Positions 38,701 to 48,500 of a stretch of 64,000 nucleotides of DNA are shown in pieces. A model generated the notes under the pieces. The model ran no database searches, was not told the origin of the DNA, and worked only from the letters and a program-made list of their open reading frames with translations. How positions within the stretch are numbered: position 1 is the first letter of the stretch; every line of letters begins with the position of its first letter. Where the stretch lies: positions 22,847,592-22,911,591 of the forward strand of contig NC_135554.1 of assembly GCF_964340395.1 (NCBI RefSeq), in the 5' to 3' direction. The position numbers and the translations under genes are program-made. Origin of the DNA: Glandiceps talaboti. Taxonomy: Eukaryota; Hemichordata; Enteropneusta; Spengelidae.

Positions 38701-41096
38701 TAAGGATACGGTTTTTTTTGGAAATGATATTAAAAAGTATGATAAATGTATTACAAGGAACGAAAAAGGAAGGAAAAAATGTCAGTCATTTAGTAAGAAA
38801 TGAATCACACACTTAAATATCAGTGTCTAGTGTGTTCGGTCAATAGAGCTGATTTCATTGGAATTGAACATCGTACGAGATTCTTTTAGCCAATTGAAAT
38901 GTAGACCCACCAGACCAAAAGGGAGATCTAAATATATAGTATATGTATACTCACCAAATGTTTCAGATTTGGTCTGATCGAAATGCTAGTGTCCTCAGTC
39001 TACTACATATATAACACCAACTACATTGACAGCGGACTGTCGCTTAGGGCAGCCTTCCGATTTCTCTTAAATTCATGCAAGTAATTATATTAATTCACTC
39101 TATGATTTTTAAGTCAGACAGATATTACGAACTAACTTTTCGATCTTTCAATCTATATCTTATCATTATCAATGTGCCAGCATTCACGCATGAATCTAAT
39201 TAACAATCAACAAGATATCGCTTAATTAGTCAATTTCATTGATATGCAAATTACCCTAAAAAACTTGTCAGTTTTAGTCATTACCCTTAACATTAATTGT
39301 ACCAAATTTCATCATGATTGAGCCAGCCGTTTTTAAGAAAATGATGACACAGACAGACAGACAGACAGACAGACATACACAGAGACGGATGGATGGACAG
39401 ACAGACAGACATCGACATTTTAATCCCTCTCAGTGCGTGCAGAACCCCATGACACGTGAGTGCAAATGTGGTGTACTCCGAGTCGGGGTAATTGATGGGT
39501 GCTTCTTCTCAGCAGCCTTATTTTCACGAGCGTAGCTATTGAAAGTGCAGCAGAAAACACTGCAAACATGAATGCAAATATTCCTGAGTACCCACACTGG
39601 AACTCACGTGGCATGGGGTTTTATATATATGTTTATCTAAAACGGCACATTTCCATAAAAATCATAAAAATCACAGCCCGATCACGCGATAATACATTTT
39701 AGTACTAATAATACTATCATAGGAAAGTTTTAGCATGCTTCGTAAATGAATCATTTTGAAAGACAATGCGGATAATTGATAGTTTAGATAGAATTGTGTA
39801 GTCTTCTTTAATGCTAATTTATAGTCTCTAATTGATTCTAGGTAGAATTATACCTTTTTCCCTGTTGGCCTTGCTCCTTTTACACCCTATCTGTTATGTT
39901 GTCGTGTCTTTTTTCTTTCTTCTGCTATTGTTGTTTGGAATACTACAAAAACAAACACAACCACTCCCAAAAACCCTCCACAGTCCCCCTAAAATAAACA
40001 CACTATATGCTCCAGAATTCAGCTGATCAGTGGCGAGTATAACTACTTGGAGTCATTATTGTATCTAGCGACGTTTTGAAAGAGATAATTTTGACTGTTC
40101 TAGAGATAAATATGACATGAAGGGCACAATAACTAACTTTGTATTTCAAAGAGTGTTGAATTAAATATGTTTGAATGTATAATCCTCGGTGCAAGGTCAG
40201 TTTGATTTTAATAGTTGAAATTGGTTTTGACAACTGGATCTCTATCTTCGTAGTGAGTAAGTACTTGTGTGTTTTAGAAAGAAACGGCAGAACACCAGTA
40301 ATAAGCTCCAATCCGTAGTGAAGTCAGGATGTGACATCATTGTTTGCATACACAAATTGCTTAGCAAAAGAAAAAATGTACATGTTCGACAAAGTGTTAT
40401 CAGCGTGAATTAAAAAGTTATGGTGGATACGTAACTTCCCGTTTTCGAGAGATTTTGAAGTGCAAATAAAGACGGAAGTGAAGGATGGTAATACACCTGG
40501 TACCCATTTCATTAAAATACATTCGTTAGGACCGTGTTATTTACTTGCTATTTCCTGGTCGTCTGTCTCACGAGTTTCACATGTTCGCCACTGACAGTCT
40601 GACCAACGTCCACAGCTCCCTTTGTGGTAACAACTTTACGATGTTCAGTGTACCACTGCATGGAATGAAACATTTGGCATATCTTGTTTTCACACATACA
40701 CTCATAATCAACCAGGTCAGTTTTCGGGTATTATGGGAAATATTTATATACCTGTATTTAGTGAATAACAAACAGCTTGGAATAATTTTAGGGGTTATTA
40801 TTTATATGTAATGTTTTGCTACATTAGTGCACTGCCCTTCAAAGTCAGCCACATCCAATTACGTACGCTGTCTACGGCCGCGGATTACTGTACCAGCTTT
40901 TCACACTTTCTTGTCGCTAGGATGAGGGTAACAAGTTCTTTACAAGAAAGTTTCAGCAAGTCAATAATACCTTGTAAACACTGACGAGAGATGGAAAAGT
41001 TTTGTTTTAAAGCAATGTCTTACCTGTTTGGTGGAATAAACATGGAATATATATAAGCATACATGTCAGAAGTAACACGGAAGGACGAAACAACAT
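17684..41096 (-). CDS. RTK-A: receptor tyrosine kinase with WxxW, cadherin-like, EGF, Ig, EGF and HYR ectodomain; 23 exons
   Basis: I placed 23 exons, 5' to 3': 41024-41096, 37197-37460, 35861-35946, 34558-34650, 30682-30786, 30041-30142, 29271-29340, 28884-29005, 27749-27944, 26987-27115, 25775-25961, 24341-24468, 24033-24158, 23431-23670, 22518-22675, 22002-22143, 21112-21219, 20319-20479, 19767-19898, 19498-19574, 18992-19032, 18360-18568 and 17684-17734. All introns are GT-AG, every junction is in phase, and the total is 3000 nt (999 aa plus stop). Domains: signal peptide (1-24), WxxW (about 26-112), cadherin-like (about 120-235), unassigned beta-rich region (about 236-371), EGF (372-413), Ig (415-518), EGF (520-560), HYR (562-640), TM (about 648-671), kinase (about 705-975), short tail. 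Catalytic Lys737, alphaC Glu753, HRDIAARN (833-840) and DFG (856-858) are all present. It is a type I plasma-membrane receptor with unknown ligand. Tie-like or Cad96Ca-like relationships are possible; the ectodomain order matches no receptor I know. Confidence 0.85.
18992..19898 (-). CDS. RTK-A exons 19-21: catalytic loop, activation segment, alphaF
   Basis: Exon 19767-19898 has [13 protein letters not shown] and KLGDFGLGRQ, with Tyr864 and Tyr869 in the activation loop. Exon 19498-19574 reads ESKYLPLAWMSLESL: the usual WMAPES is WMSLES, but the structural Glu887 remains. The 41-nt microexon 18992-19032 encodes WSYGILLWEMATL (alphaF). Its length and phases are identical in RTK-B. Confidence 0.93.
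20319..22143 (-). CDS. RTK-A exons 16-18: kinase N-lobe, alphaC, hinge and alphaE
   Basis: Exon 22002-22143 has the glycine loop LGCGQFANVYIGE and the ATP lysine in PLAVAVKKMK. Exon 21112-21219 has alphaC (AFENEVKSLNNL) and the beta4 strand HIVTLIGV. Exon 20319-20479 has the hinge IAYILTELMSCDLKGYL and alphaE (ALHVVRALQDMATKM). The intron between exons 16 and 17 holds a LINE remnant (21370-21800, minus strand). Confidence 0.92.
21370..21800 (-). mobile_element. 3' remnant of a non-LTR retrotransposon in RTK-A intron 16
   Basis: Read on the minus strand in more than one frame, the pieces GDMIETFKT, then LDIRKYTFTNSIIYPWNNMP, then LIHSFEQRLDSFW match the conserved C-terminus of CR1/L2-like reverse transcriptases. 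Frames are broken and the 5' part is absent. Confidence 0.75.
22518..22675 (-). CDS. RTK-A exon 15: transmembrane helix and juxtamembrane segment
   Basis: PWFLYGLMIGFFALTMIALL continues to TMAVI and is followed by the stop-transfer cluster TKRRGRR. The juxtamembrane part has YGNYTRMETP. Y682-T-R-M fits the YxxM consensus recognised by PI3-kinase p85 SH2 domains when phosphorylated (known motif; use here is inference). Confidence 0.9.
23431..23670 (-). CDS. RTK-A exon 14: HYR (hyalin repeat) domain
   Basis: A phase 1-1 exon coding one HYR module of about 80 aa. The start is NPKISCPHDTTFLLEEHDAE, the middle ALIEWSLPEISDNS, and the end GKHLITYTAIDISGNTATCS. Conserved features are xCPxD, WxxPxxxDNS, GxxxVxYxAxDxxGNxAxCxF. 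HYR domains serve adhesion in echinoderm hyalin and complement-related proteins. It sits directly outside the membrane. Confidence 0.92.
24033..24158 (-). CDS. RTK-A exon 13: second EGF-like domain
   Basis: A phase 1-1 exon reading GCEPGTWGPHCQYLCQC, then CTQYEGCVCEEGWDGDQC. It is an eight-Cys, laminin-EGF-like variant as found in Tie and scavenger-receptor ectodomains. NCT is a possible glycosylation site. Confidence 0.88.
24341..25961 (-). CDS. RTK-A exons 11-12: immunoglobulin domain split by one intron
   Basis: Exon 25775-25961 has the first Ig Cys (LNLLCHARG) and the strand-C Trp (DDILWFHNGREI). Exon 24341-24468 has the strand-F signature NLSRNHSGTYQC. The intron breaks a Cys codon (LQ-C-SYSLSINN) between strands D and E. 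It carries a degraded LINE at 24850-25720. The domain has C2/I-set length. Confidence 0.88.
24850..25720 (+). mobile_element. Degraded non-LTR retrotransposon remnant in RTK-A intron 11
   Basis: On the + strand, LDRDLQRMEAWADNSKVTIE then PTKTRS matches the thumb region of LINE reverse transcriptases. About 650 bp further, WNSLPNTIV matches the usual C-terminal motif. Stops and gaps interrupt both, and no catalytic YxDD is seen. The element is antisense to RTK-A. Confidence 0.6.
26246..26268. repeat. Short (TG)n microsatellite
   Basis: About eleven TG units in RTK-A intron 10. The rest of that intron (25962-26986) shows nothing recognisable. Confidence 0.9.
26987..27115 (-). CDS. RTK-A exon 10: first EGF-like domain
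   Basis: A single phase 1-1 exon with Cys spacing of an EGF/laminin-type module: GCPAGRYGAPCEFDCVCMNG, then TCHVFNGACLCTLGWQGPAC. The CxxGxYGxxC opening resembles the Tie and MEGF class. It splices with a split Pro codon to the Ig exon. Confidence 0.88.
27749..29340 (-). CDS. RTK-A exons 7-9: unassigned beta-rich ectodomain
   Basis: Exons 29271-29340, 28884-29005 and 27749-27944 encode about 130 aa with alternating hydrophobic strands (IFVYTQIIGE, DVSVYFSTRRKYHGFSINEF, PLLVKVSIEITTYG, VDFKVGQYEFLAIG) and one Cys in FTCGFTI. I recognise no family. Exon 7 is the least certain exon of the model: its acceptor has a weak pyrimidine tract, but it is the piece I found that restores the phase between exons 6 and 8. 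Confidence 0.65.
28090..28560. repeat. Foldback/MITE-like region in RTK-A intron 8
   Basis: Contains a nested hairpin: 19-bp perfect arms 28427-28445 (gttgatcaccccaaaacca) and 28484-28502, with inner 8-bp arms (tatttccc / gggaaata) and a 16-nt loop. A second inverted pair, gttttcgaacta and tagttcgaaaac, lies near 28104-28165. No target-site duplication was established. Confidence 0.7.
29089..29180. repeat. Three 30-bp repeats each with an ATTTGCAT octamer
   Basis: In RTK-A intron 7, units start at 29089, 29119 and 29149. Each begins with ATTTGCAT, the reverse complement of the POU-factor octamer ATGCAAAT, followed by aaatg(t/a)aacg(a/c)gaa. Regulatory use is inference. Confidence 0.85.
30041..35946 (-). 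CDS. RTK-A exons 3-6: cadherin-like repeat
   Basis: Exons 35861-35946, 34558-34650, 30682-30786 and 30041-30142 give one continuous sequence. It starts CLTEGEINQYP, runs through SVIISEDVSKGTAVFNLTD, FGINEGDTALTVAGLLQYE and FNLKILLAN, and closes with FELNVVVVDVESWPLYY. The pattern (ExxxxG, FxIxxxxGxxxxxxxLxYE, xLxVxAx, xVxVxDVxxxP) is that of a cadherin repeat with degenerate calcium motifs: DVES replaces DxND. Potential N-glycosylation sites include NLT, NTS, NGS and NKT. Both intact-looking LINE insertions lie in the introns of this block. Confidence 0.7.
30297..30656. repeat. Compound (TACA)n/(CA)n/(TGCA)n microsatellite in RTK-A intron 5
   Basis: About 360 bp of interrupted tetranucleotide and dinucleotide repeats ending in a long CA run. 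Open frames on both strands are artefacts. Confidence 0.97.
31120..34242 (+). mobile_element. Near full-length CR1/L2-group LINE in RTK-A intron 4, antisense to the gene
   Basis: From the ATG at 31132 one frame runs to 32649, then continues in two other frames to 34186. The N-terminus has a PHD-like Cys/His finger (CSSCNSPI, YCVCCLRSWHRDC, WFCDAC). An AP endonuclease domain follows (CTWNVRSLN, VTETWLND, MGDFNI, SDHYPVF). The reverse transcriptase has NYRPISVLPVLSK, LLVDFRKAFDLVDH, GVPQGSILGPL and YADDT. Frameshifts occur near 32620-32650 and 33245-33265, and the end of the RT frame appears cut short. The 3' end is attaaataaagtc followed by (TAA)n at 34187-34242. All catalytic motifs persist despite the frameshifts, so the insertion is fairly young but this copy should be dead. 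Confidence 0.9.
34700..35765 (+). mobile_element. 5'-truncated second LINE with microsatellites at both ends, RTK-A intron 3
   Basis: The coding remnant (34838-35698, three frames) shows LFDSLVKPILLYGSEDWDAY, ACRYMLGVNKTSC, LGELGR and CTLCSSSIGDEFHCALLC, the region downstream of the RT core ending in a Cys/His motif. It is preceded by (TATG)(TACG)(CG)(TG) repeats at 34757-34838 and ends in (AAAT)n at 35690-35722 followed by (TATG)n. It belongs to a different LINE family from the neighbour at 31-34 kb. Confidence 0.8.
37197..37460 (-). CDS. RTK-A exon 2: WxxW (Mucin2_WxxW / CILP-type) domain
   Basis: The 264-nt exon, with phase 1 at both ends, encodes one whole domain: WTVWFKLWS at the start, CKEPTAIDVKTLTG in the middle, then GVICRQEDQEDNIRCD and YYARFCC. 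The WxxW start, the CxxPTAI block, the CRxEDQ block and the paired Cys near the end match the domain of CILP and gel-forming mucins. I know no receptor kinase that carries it. Symmetric phases fit exon shuffling. Confidence 0.85.
39240..39420 (+). repeat. Dispersed repeat with (ACAG)n in RTK-A intron 1
   Basis: The phrase accaaatttcatcatgattg, then gccgtttttaag, leads into repeated acagacag/gatggatg. This layout is common in dispersed repeats of marine invertebrates. The rest of intron 1 (37461-41023) has G-rich and T-rich patches (37810-37870, 38447-38460) and no further exon that I can support. Confidence 0.55.
41024..41096 (-). CDS. RTK-A exon 1: start codon and signal peptide
   Basis: The ATG opens MLFRPSVLLLTCMLIYIPCL then FHQT, a typical hydrophobic signal peptide, and ends phase 1 at a strong donor (gtaaga). 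Joining to exon 2 gives QTGAEWTVW, so the mature protein begins almost directly with the WxxW domain. A near-identical exon lies at 57879-57951. Confidence 0.85.
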
Positions 41097-41138
41097 GGCG
41101 GAGAGTCAGAGAACAGCTTTGCGATCGAGCTGATGCTC

Positions 41139-41146
41139 TTTCTATA
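41139..41146 (-). promoter_or_regulatory. TATA-like element upstream of RTK-A exon 1
   Basis: TATAGAAA on the minus strand, about 45 bp before the ATG. In the duplicated copy Y2 the same place reads TTTTGAAA, so the box is lost there or was gained here. Confidence 0.35.
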
Positions 41147-41479
41147 GCTGAACACGAATTTAGTTAGTGTATACGTATGTGAAATTGTCATTGCAATGCA
41201 AGGCTTTTAGGTCACATGTCAAGGCTCATCCATTTGTGCTTTTGTTAGAATGTCGATATTTGAAACCAATGCTATTCTAGGGTACAACACATAGGAAAAT
41301 CCAAATCTATAAATAGTCTACTATTCATGTAAATACGTCATCAGAGATCAGTAATTGATATGTCACCTGTGTTACTTATTGTCACAATGTGAATTGTGTT
41401 TCCCGGTTCCAGTTTGAAAGACATATGGTATATGTGTATACTTAATTGACTTGTACAGTGAGTGATTTAGGAAACCATT

Positions 41480-41504
41480 GACCCTCCACCCTGGGTGGAG
41501 GGTC
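41480..41504. repeat. Perfect 12-bp-arm palindrome
   Basis: GACCCTCCACCC, one T, then the exact reverse complement. It is about 385 bp upstream of the RTK-A start codon and I do not find it in the Y2 copy. Confidence 0.85.
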
Positions 41505-41961
41505 TATGAGGAAACTTAGCTCTGTCAGAAATGCCAAATCGTGGGAGGAAGAAACATTGTGGTAGCACATTGTATTGATTGGTAACAACAGAAATAATGA
41601 CGATGGTATAAAATTGAATTCTTCGACATTTCGAGATTAATGTCTTCTATTCAAATAACACTATCTCCTCTGAACTGACAACATAATAATATTCAAATAA
41701 CGAATGCATTATAAAATTGAAGGGCAGTTCGTCGTGACGTCAACACTACAACCGGAAACATCTGGGATTTCCCCCTCAAGTTATTGGATACTTGCCAATG
41801 TCACAAGTATTCTTCGACAAAAGCGGACCTTTACACTAGCATCCGCTATGCTCGAATCAGCGTATTGTGATTATGATTTGACACCTGGCAGAAATCAGTC
41901 AGTTTGTTTCGAATCTTCTTGACGTCAAACTCACATACACATGTTCCATTGAACATGCATC

Positions 41962-42025
41962 TGTGTGTGTGTGTATGTATGTATGTATGTATGTATGTAT
42001 GTATGTATGTATGTATGTATGTATG
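41962..42025. repeat. (TG)n(TATG)n microsatellite
   Basis: Short tract between Y1 and the left part of X2. Confidence 0.95.
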
Positions 42026-42074
42026 CGTCGTTCAGATTGGATGAGGGAAATGGTAATGGAAAAATAGAGACATT

Positions 42075-42517
42075 ATCCTGTCTGACTTTGTCGATGCTTG
42101 TCGCCTTCCCAGGCATCTAAAAATGCAAGACATTATTTGTATGTACATGTACAATATAGACAATACCATAATAGCGTGAGTTATGATAAAATATGTTTCA
42201 TTCGTGTTGTCAATTCGAATTATGTCTATATGACAGTATATTTAAAGCAAAACCGTTAATCCTTTCCCTAAGCCTAACCACAATTTTCCGGTGACACAAC
42301 GAAAACTAGCAAAGCACTCGTTCAGACCATACTTCAGGCAATTAACACTGTGCATATCTTTCAATAAAACAGTAGATTGCGAAATTCCAAAATAAGAGCA
42401 ATGAATTTCGATGATGTGTACCAATATAAACGCAAAGTCAGGATGTCGTGCTAGATAATATAATAGTCTTGGTTTCTTAAAATGGTCTTTTTATGAATTC
42501 AAAAGTTTAAAATGTTT
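42075..42517. repeat. Flanking repeat X2, left part
   Basis: Aligns with the left half of X1 (from about 16470 to 16738) up to ctttttatgaattcaaaag, where the satellite begins. It shares atgcaagacatt, caatatagacaa, ctcgttcag and attaacactgtg with X1. Confidence 0.85.
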
Positions 42518-45500
42518 AATTTAATTGCTATGTAATTGACCACAGTGTATCCATTTACATTTTAATGCTAAAAATACAAAGTGCAATTTAATTGCTATGT
42601 AATTGACCACAGTGTATTCATTGACATTTTAATGCTAAAAATACAAAGTGTAATTTAATTGCTATGTAATTGACCACTGTGTATCCATTTACATTTTAAT
42701 GCTAAGAATGCAAAGTGCAATTTAATTGCTATGTAATTGACCACAGTGTATTCATTTACATTTTAATGCTAAAAATACAAAATGCAATTTAATTGCTATG
42801 TTATTGACCACTGTGTATTCATTTACATTTTAATGCTAAGAATACAAAGTGCAATTTAATTGCTATGTAATTGACCACAGTGTATTCATTGACATTTTAA
42901 TGCTAAGAATACAAAATGTAATTTAATTGCTATGTAATTGACCACTGTGTATTCATTGACATTTTAATGCCAAGAATGCAAAGTGCAATTTAATTGCTAT
43001 GTAATTGACCACAGTGTATTCATTTACATTTTAATGCTAAAAATACAAAGTGCAATTTAATTGCTATGTAATTGACCACAGTGTATTCATTTACATTTTA
43101 ATGCTAAGAACACAAAGTGCAATTTAATTGCTATGTTATTGACCACTGTGTATCCATTTACATTTTAATTCTAAGAATACAAAGTGCAATTTAATTGCTA
43201 TGTAATTGACCACATTGTATTCATTTACATTTTAATGCTAAAAATACAAAGTGCAATTTAATTGCTATGTAATTGACCACTGTGTATCCATTTACATTTT
43301 AATGCTAAAAATACAAAGTGCAATTTAATTGCTATGTAATTGACCACAGTGTATCCATTTACATTTTAATGCTAAAAATACAAAGTGCAATTTAATTGCT
43401 ATGTAATTGACCACAGTGTATTCATTTACATTTTAATGCTAAGAATACAAAGTGCAATTTAATTGCTATGTAATTGACCACAGTGTATTCATTTACATTT
43501 TAATGCTAAGAATACAAAATGCAATTCAATTGCTATGTAATTGACCACAGTGTATTTATTTACATTTTAATGCTAAGAATACAAAGTGCAATTTAATTGC
43601 TATGTTATTGACCACTGTGTATTCATTTACATTTTAATGCTAAGAATACAAAGTGCAATTTAATTGCTATGTAATTGACCACATTGTATTCATTTACATT
43701 TTAATGCTAAGAACACAAAGTGCAATTTAATTGCTATGTTATTGACCACTGTGTATTCATTTACATTTTAATGCTAAAAATACAAAGTGCAATTTAATTG
43801 CTATGTAATTGACCACAGTGTATTCATTTACATTTTAATGCCAAGAATGCAAAGTGCAATTTAATTGCTATGTAATTGACCACAGTGTATTCATTTACAT
43901 TTTAATGCTAAAAATACAAAGTGCAATTTAATTGCTATGTAATTGACCACTGTGTATTCATTTACATTTTAATGCTAAGAATACAAAATGCAATTCAATT
44001 GCTATGTAATTGACCAGTGTATTCATTTACATTTTAATGCTAAGAATACAAAGTGCAATTTAATTGCTATGTAATTGACCACAGTGTATTCATTTACATT
44101 TTAATTCTAAGGACACAAAGTGCAATTTAATTGCTATGTAATTGACCACAGTGTATTCATTTACATTTTAATGCTAAAAATACAAAGTGCAATTTAATTG
44201 CTATGTAATTGACCACTGTGTATTCATTTACATTTTAATGCTAAGAATACAAAGTGCAATTTAATTGCTATGTAATTGACCACTGTGTATTCATTTACAT
44301 TTTAATTCTAAGGACACAAAGTGCAATTTAATTGCTATGTAATTGACCACTGTGTATTCATTTACATTTTAATGCTAAGAATACAAAGTGCAATTTAATT
44401 GCTATGTAATTGACCACTGTGTATTCATTTACATTTTAATGCTAAGAATACAAAGTGCAATTTAATTGCTATGTAATTGACCACTGTGTATTCATTTACA
44501 TTTTAATGCTAAGAATACAAAGTGCAATTTAATTGCTATGTAATTGACCACTGTGTATTCATTTACATTTTAATGCTAAAAATACAAAGTGCAATTTAAT
44601 TGCTATGTAATTGACCACAGTGTATTCATTTACATTTTAATGCTAAGGACACAAAGTGCAATTTAATTGCTATGTAATTGACCACTGTGTATCCATTTAC
44701 ATTTTAATGCTAAGAATACAAAGTGCAATTTAATTGCTATGTTATTGACCACTGTGTATCCATTTACATTTTAATGCTAAAAATACAAAGTGCAATTTAA
44801 TTGCTATGTAATTGACCACTGTGTATTCATTTACATTTTAATGCTAAGAATACAAAGTGCAATTTAATTGCTATGTAATTGACCACTGTGTATTCATTTA
44901 CATTTTAATGCTAAAAATACAAAGTGCAATTTAATTGCTATGTAATTGACCACAGTGTATTCATTTACATTTTAATGTTAAGAATACAAAGTGCAATTTA
45001 ATTGCTATGTAATTGACCACAGTGTATTCATTTACATTTTAATGCTAAGAATACAAAGTGCAATTTAATTGCTATGTAATTGACCACAGTGTATTCATTT
45101 ACATTTTAATGCTAAAAATACAAAGTGCAATTTAATTGCTATGTAATTAAACACAGTGTATTCATTTACATTTTAATGCTAAGAATACAAAGTGCAATTT
45201 AATTGCTATGTAATTGACCACTGTGTATTCATTTACATTTTAATGCTAAGAATACAAAGTGCAATTTAATTGCTATGTAATTGACCAGTGTATCCATTTA
45301 CATTTTAATGCTAAAAATACAAAGTGCAATTTAATTGCTATGTAATTGACCACTGTGTATCCATTTACATTTTAATGCTAAGAATACAAAGTGCAATTTA
45401 ATTGCTATGTAATTGACCACTGTGTATTCATTTACATTTTAATGCTAAGAATACAAAGTGCAATTTAATTGCTATGTTATTGACCACTGTGTATTCATTT

Positions 45501-48500
45501 ACATTTTAATGCTAAGAATACAAAGTGCAATTCAATTGCTATGTAATTGACCACAGTGTATTCATTTACATTTTAATGCTAAGAATACAAAATGCAATTT
45601 AATTGCTATGTAATTGACCACTGTGTATTCATTTACATTTTAATGCTAAGAATACAAAATGCAATTTAATTGCTATGTAATTGACCACAGTGTATTCATT
45701 TACATTTTAATGCTAAAAATACAAAGTGCAATTTAATTGCTATGTAATTGACCACAGTGTATTCATTTACATTTTAATGCTAAGAATACAAAATGCAATT
45801 TAATTGCTATGTAATTGACCACAGTGTATTCATTTACATTTTAATGCTAAAAATACAAAGTGCAATTTAATTGCTATGTAATTGACCACTGTGTATTCAT
45901 TTACATTTTAATGCTAAGAATACAAAATGCAATTTAATTGCTATGTAATTGACCACTGTGTATTCATTTACATTTTAATGCTAAGAATACAAAGTGCAAT
46001 TTAATTGCTATGTAATTGACCACTGTGTATTCATTTACATTTTAATGCTAAAAATACAAAGTGCAATTTAATTGCTATGTAATTGACCACTGTGTATCCA
46101 TTTACATTTTAATGCTAAAAATACAAAGTGCAATTTAATTGCTATGTAATTGACCACTGTGTATCCATTTACATTTTAATGCTAAAAATACAAAGTGCAA
46201 TTTAATTGCTATGTTATTGACCACTGTGTATCCATTTACATTTTAATGCTAAAAATACAAAGTGCAATTTAATTGCTATGTAATTGACCACTGTGTATTC
46301 ATTTACATTTTAATGCTAAGAATACAAAGTGCAATTTAATTGCTATGTAATTGACCACAGTGTATTCATTTACATTTTAATGCTAAAAATACAAAGTGCA
46401 ATTTAATTGCTATGTAATTGACCACAGTGTATTCATTTACATTTTAATGCTAAAAATACAAAGTGCAATTTAATTGCTATGTAATTGACCACTGTGTATT
46501 TATTTACATTTTAATGCCAAGAATGCAAAGTGCAATTTAATTGCTATGTAATTGACCACTGTGTATCCATTTACATTTTAATGCTAAAAATACAAAGTGC
46601 AATTTAATTGCTATGTAATTGACCACAGTGTATTCATTTACATTTTAATGCTAAAAATACAAAGTGCAATTTAATTGCTATGTAATTAAACACAGTGTAT
46701 TCATTTACATTTTAATGCTAAAAATACAAAGTGCAATTTAATTGCTATGTAATTGACCACTGTGTATTCATTTACATTTTAATGCTAAAAATACAAAGTG
46801 CAATTTAATTGCTATGTAATTGACCACAGTGTATTCATTTACATTTTAATGCTAAAAATACAAAGTGCAATTTAATTGCTATGTTATTGACCACTGTGTA
46901 TTTATTTACATTTTAATTCTAAGGACACAAAGTGTAATTTAATTGCTATGTAATTGACCACAGTGTATTCATTTACATTTTAATGCTAAAAATACAAAGT
47001 GCAATTTAATTGCTATGTAATTGACCACTGTGTATTTATTTACATTTTAATGCTAAAAACACAAAATGCAATTTAATTGCTATGTAATTGACCACTGTGT
47101 ATCCATTTACATTTTAATGCTAAAAATACAAAATGCAATTTAATTGCTATGTAATTGACCACTGTGTATCCATTTACATTTTAATGCTAAAAATACAAAA
47201 TGCAATTTAATTGCTATGTAATTGACCACTGTGTATTTATTTACATTTTAATTCTAAGGACACAAAGTGCAATTTAATTGCTATGTAATTGACCACAGTG
47301 TATTCATTTACATTTTAATGCTAAAAACACAAAGTGCAATTTAATTGCTATGTTATTGACCACAGTGTATCCATTTACATTTTAATGCTAAAAATACAAA
47401 GTGCAATTTAATTGCTATGTAACTGACCACAGTGTATTTATTTACATTTTAATGCTAAGAATACAAAGTGCAATTTAATTGCTATGTAATTGACCACTGT
47501 GTATCCATTTACATTTTAATGCTAAAAATACAAAGTGTAATTTAATTGCTATGTAATTGACCACTGTGTATCCATTTACATTTTAATGCTAAGAATACAA
47601 AGTGCAATTTAATTGCTATGTAATTAAACACTGTGTATTCATTTACATTTTAATGCTAAGAATACAAAGTGTAATTTAATTGCTATGTAATTGACCACAG
47701 TGTATTTATTTACACTAAAATACAAAGTGCAATTCAATTGCTATGTAATTGACCAGTGTATTCATTTACATTTTAATGCTAAGAATACAAAATGCAATTC
47801 AATTGCTATGTAATTGACCACTGTGTATTCATTTACATTTTAATGCTAAGAATACAAAATGCAATTTAATTGCTATGTAATTGACCAGTGTATCCATTTA
47901 CATTTTAATGCTAAAAATACAAAGTGCAATTTAATTGCTATGTAATTGACCACTGTGTATTCATTTACATTTTAATGCTAAGAACACAAAGTGCAATTGC
48001 TATGTTATTGACCACAGTGTATTTATTTACACTAAAATACAAAGTGCAATTTAATTGCTATGTAATTGACCACTGTGTATTTATTTACATTTTAATGCTA
48101 AAAATACAAAGTGCAATTTAATTGCTATGTAATTGACCACAGTGTATCCATTTACATTTTAATGCTAAAAATACAAAGTGCAATTTAATTGCTATGTAAT
48201 TGACCACAGTGTATTCATTTACATTTTAATGCTAAAAATACAAAGTGCAATTTAATTGCTATGTAATTGACCACTGTGTATTCATTTACATTTTAATGCT
48301 AAGAACACAAAGTGCAATTGCTATGTTATTGACCACAGTGTATTTATTTACACTAAAATACAAAGTGCAATTTAATTGCTATGTAATTGACCACAGAATA
48401 CATTTTAATGTTAAGGACACAAAGTGCAATTTAATTGCTATGTTATTGACCACAGTGTATCCATTTACATTTTAATGCCAAGAATGCAAAGTGCAATTTA

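Larger units (their letters stand above)
40045..41930. repeat. Flanking repeat Y1 (segmental duplication, partner 56520-58770)
   Basis: Landmarks shared in order with Y2 are cttggagtcatt, agataattttgact, gataaatatgacatg, gtgttttagaaagaaacgg, caggatgtgacatca, gagatggaaaagttttg, the signal-peptide exon, cagtttgaaagac and gacgtcaacactaca. It covers the promoter, exon 1 and the start of intron 1 of RTK-A. Confidence 0.9.

Noticed and set aside
39420-39614. 64-aa minus-strand ORF with a hydrophobic stretch in RTK-A intron 1
   Set aside because: No homology recognised, no matching splice phase needed by RTK-A, and it adjoins a dispersed repeat.
47924-48475. Repetitive ORFs inside the 67-bp satellite
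   Set aside because: They appear only where deletion-type monomers remove a stop; 67 is not a multiple of three and there is no start context or domain.
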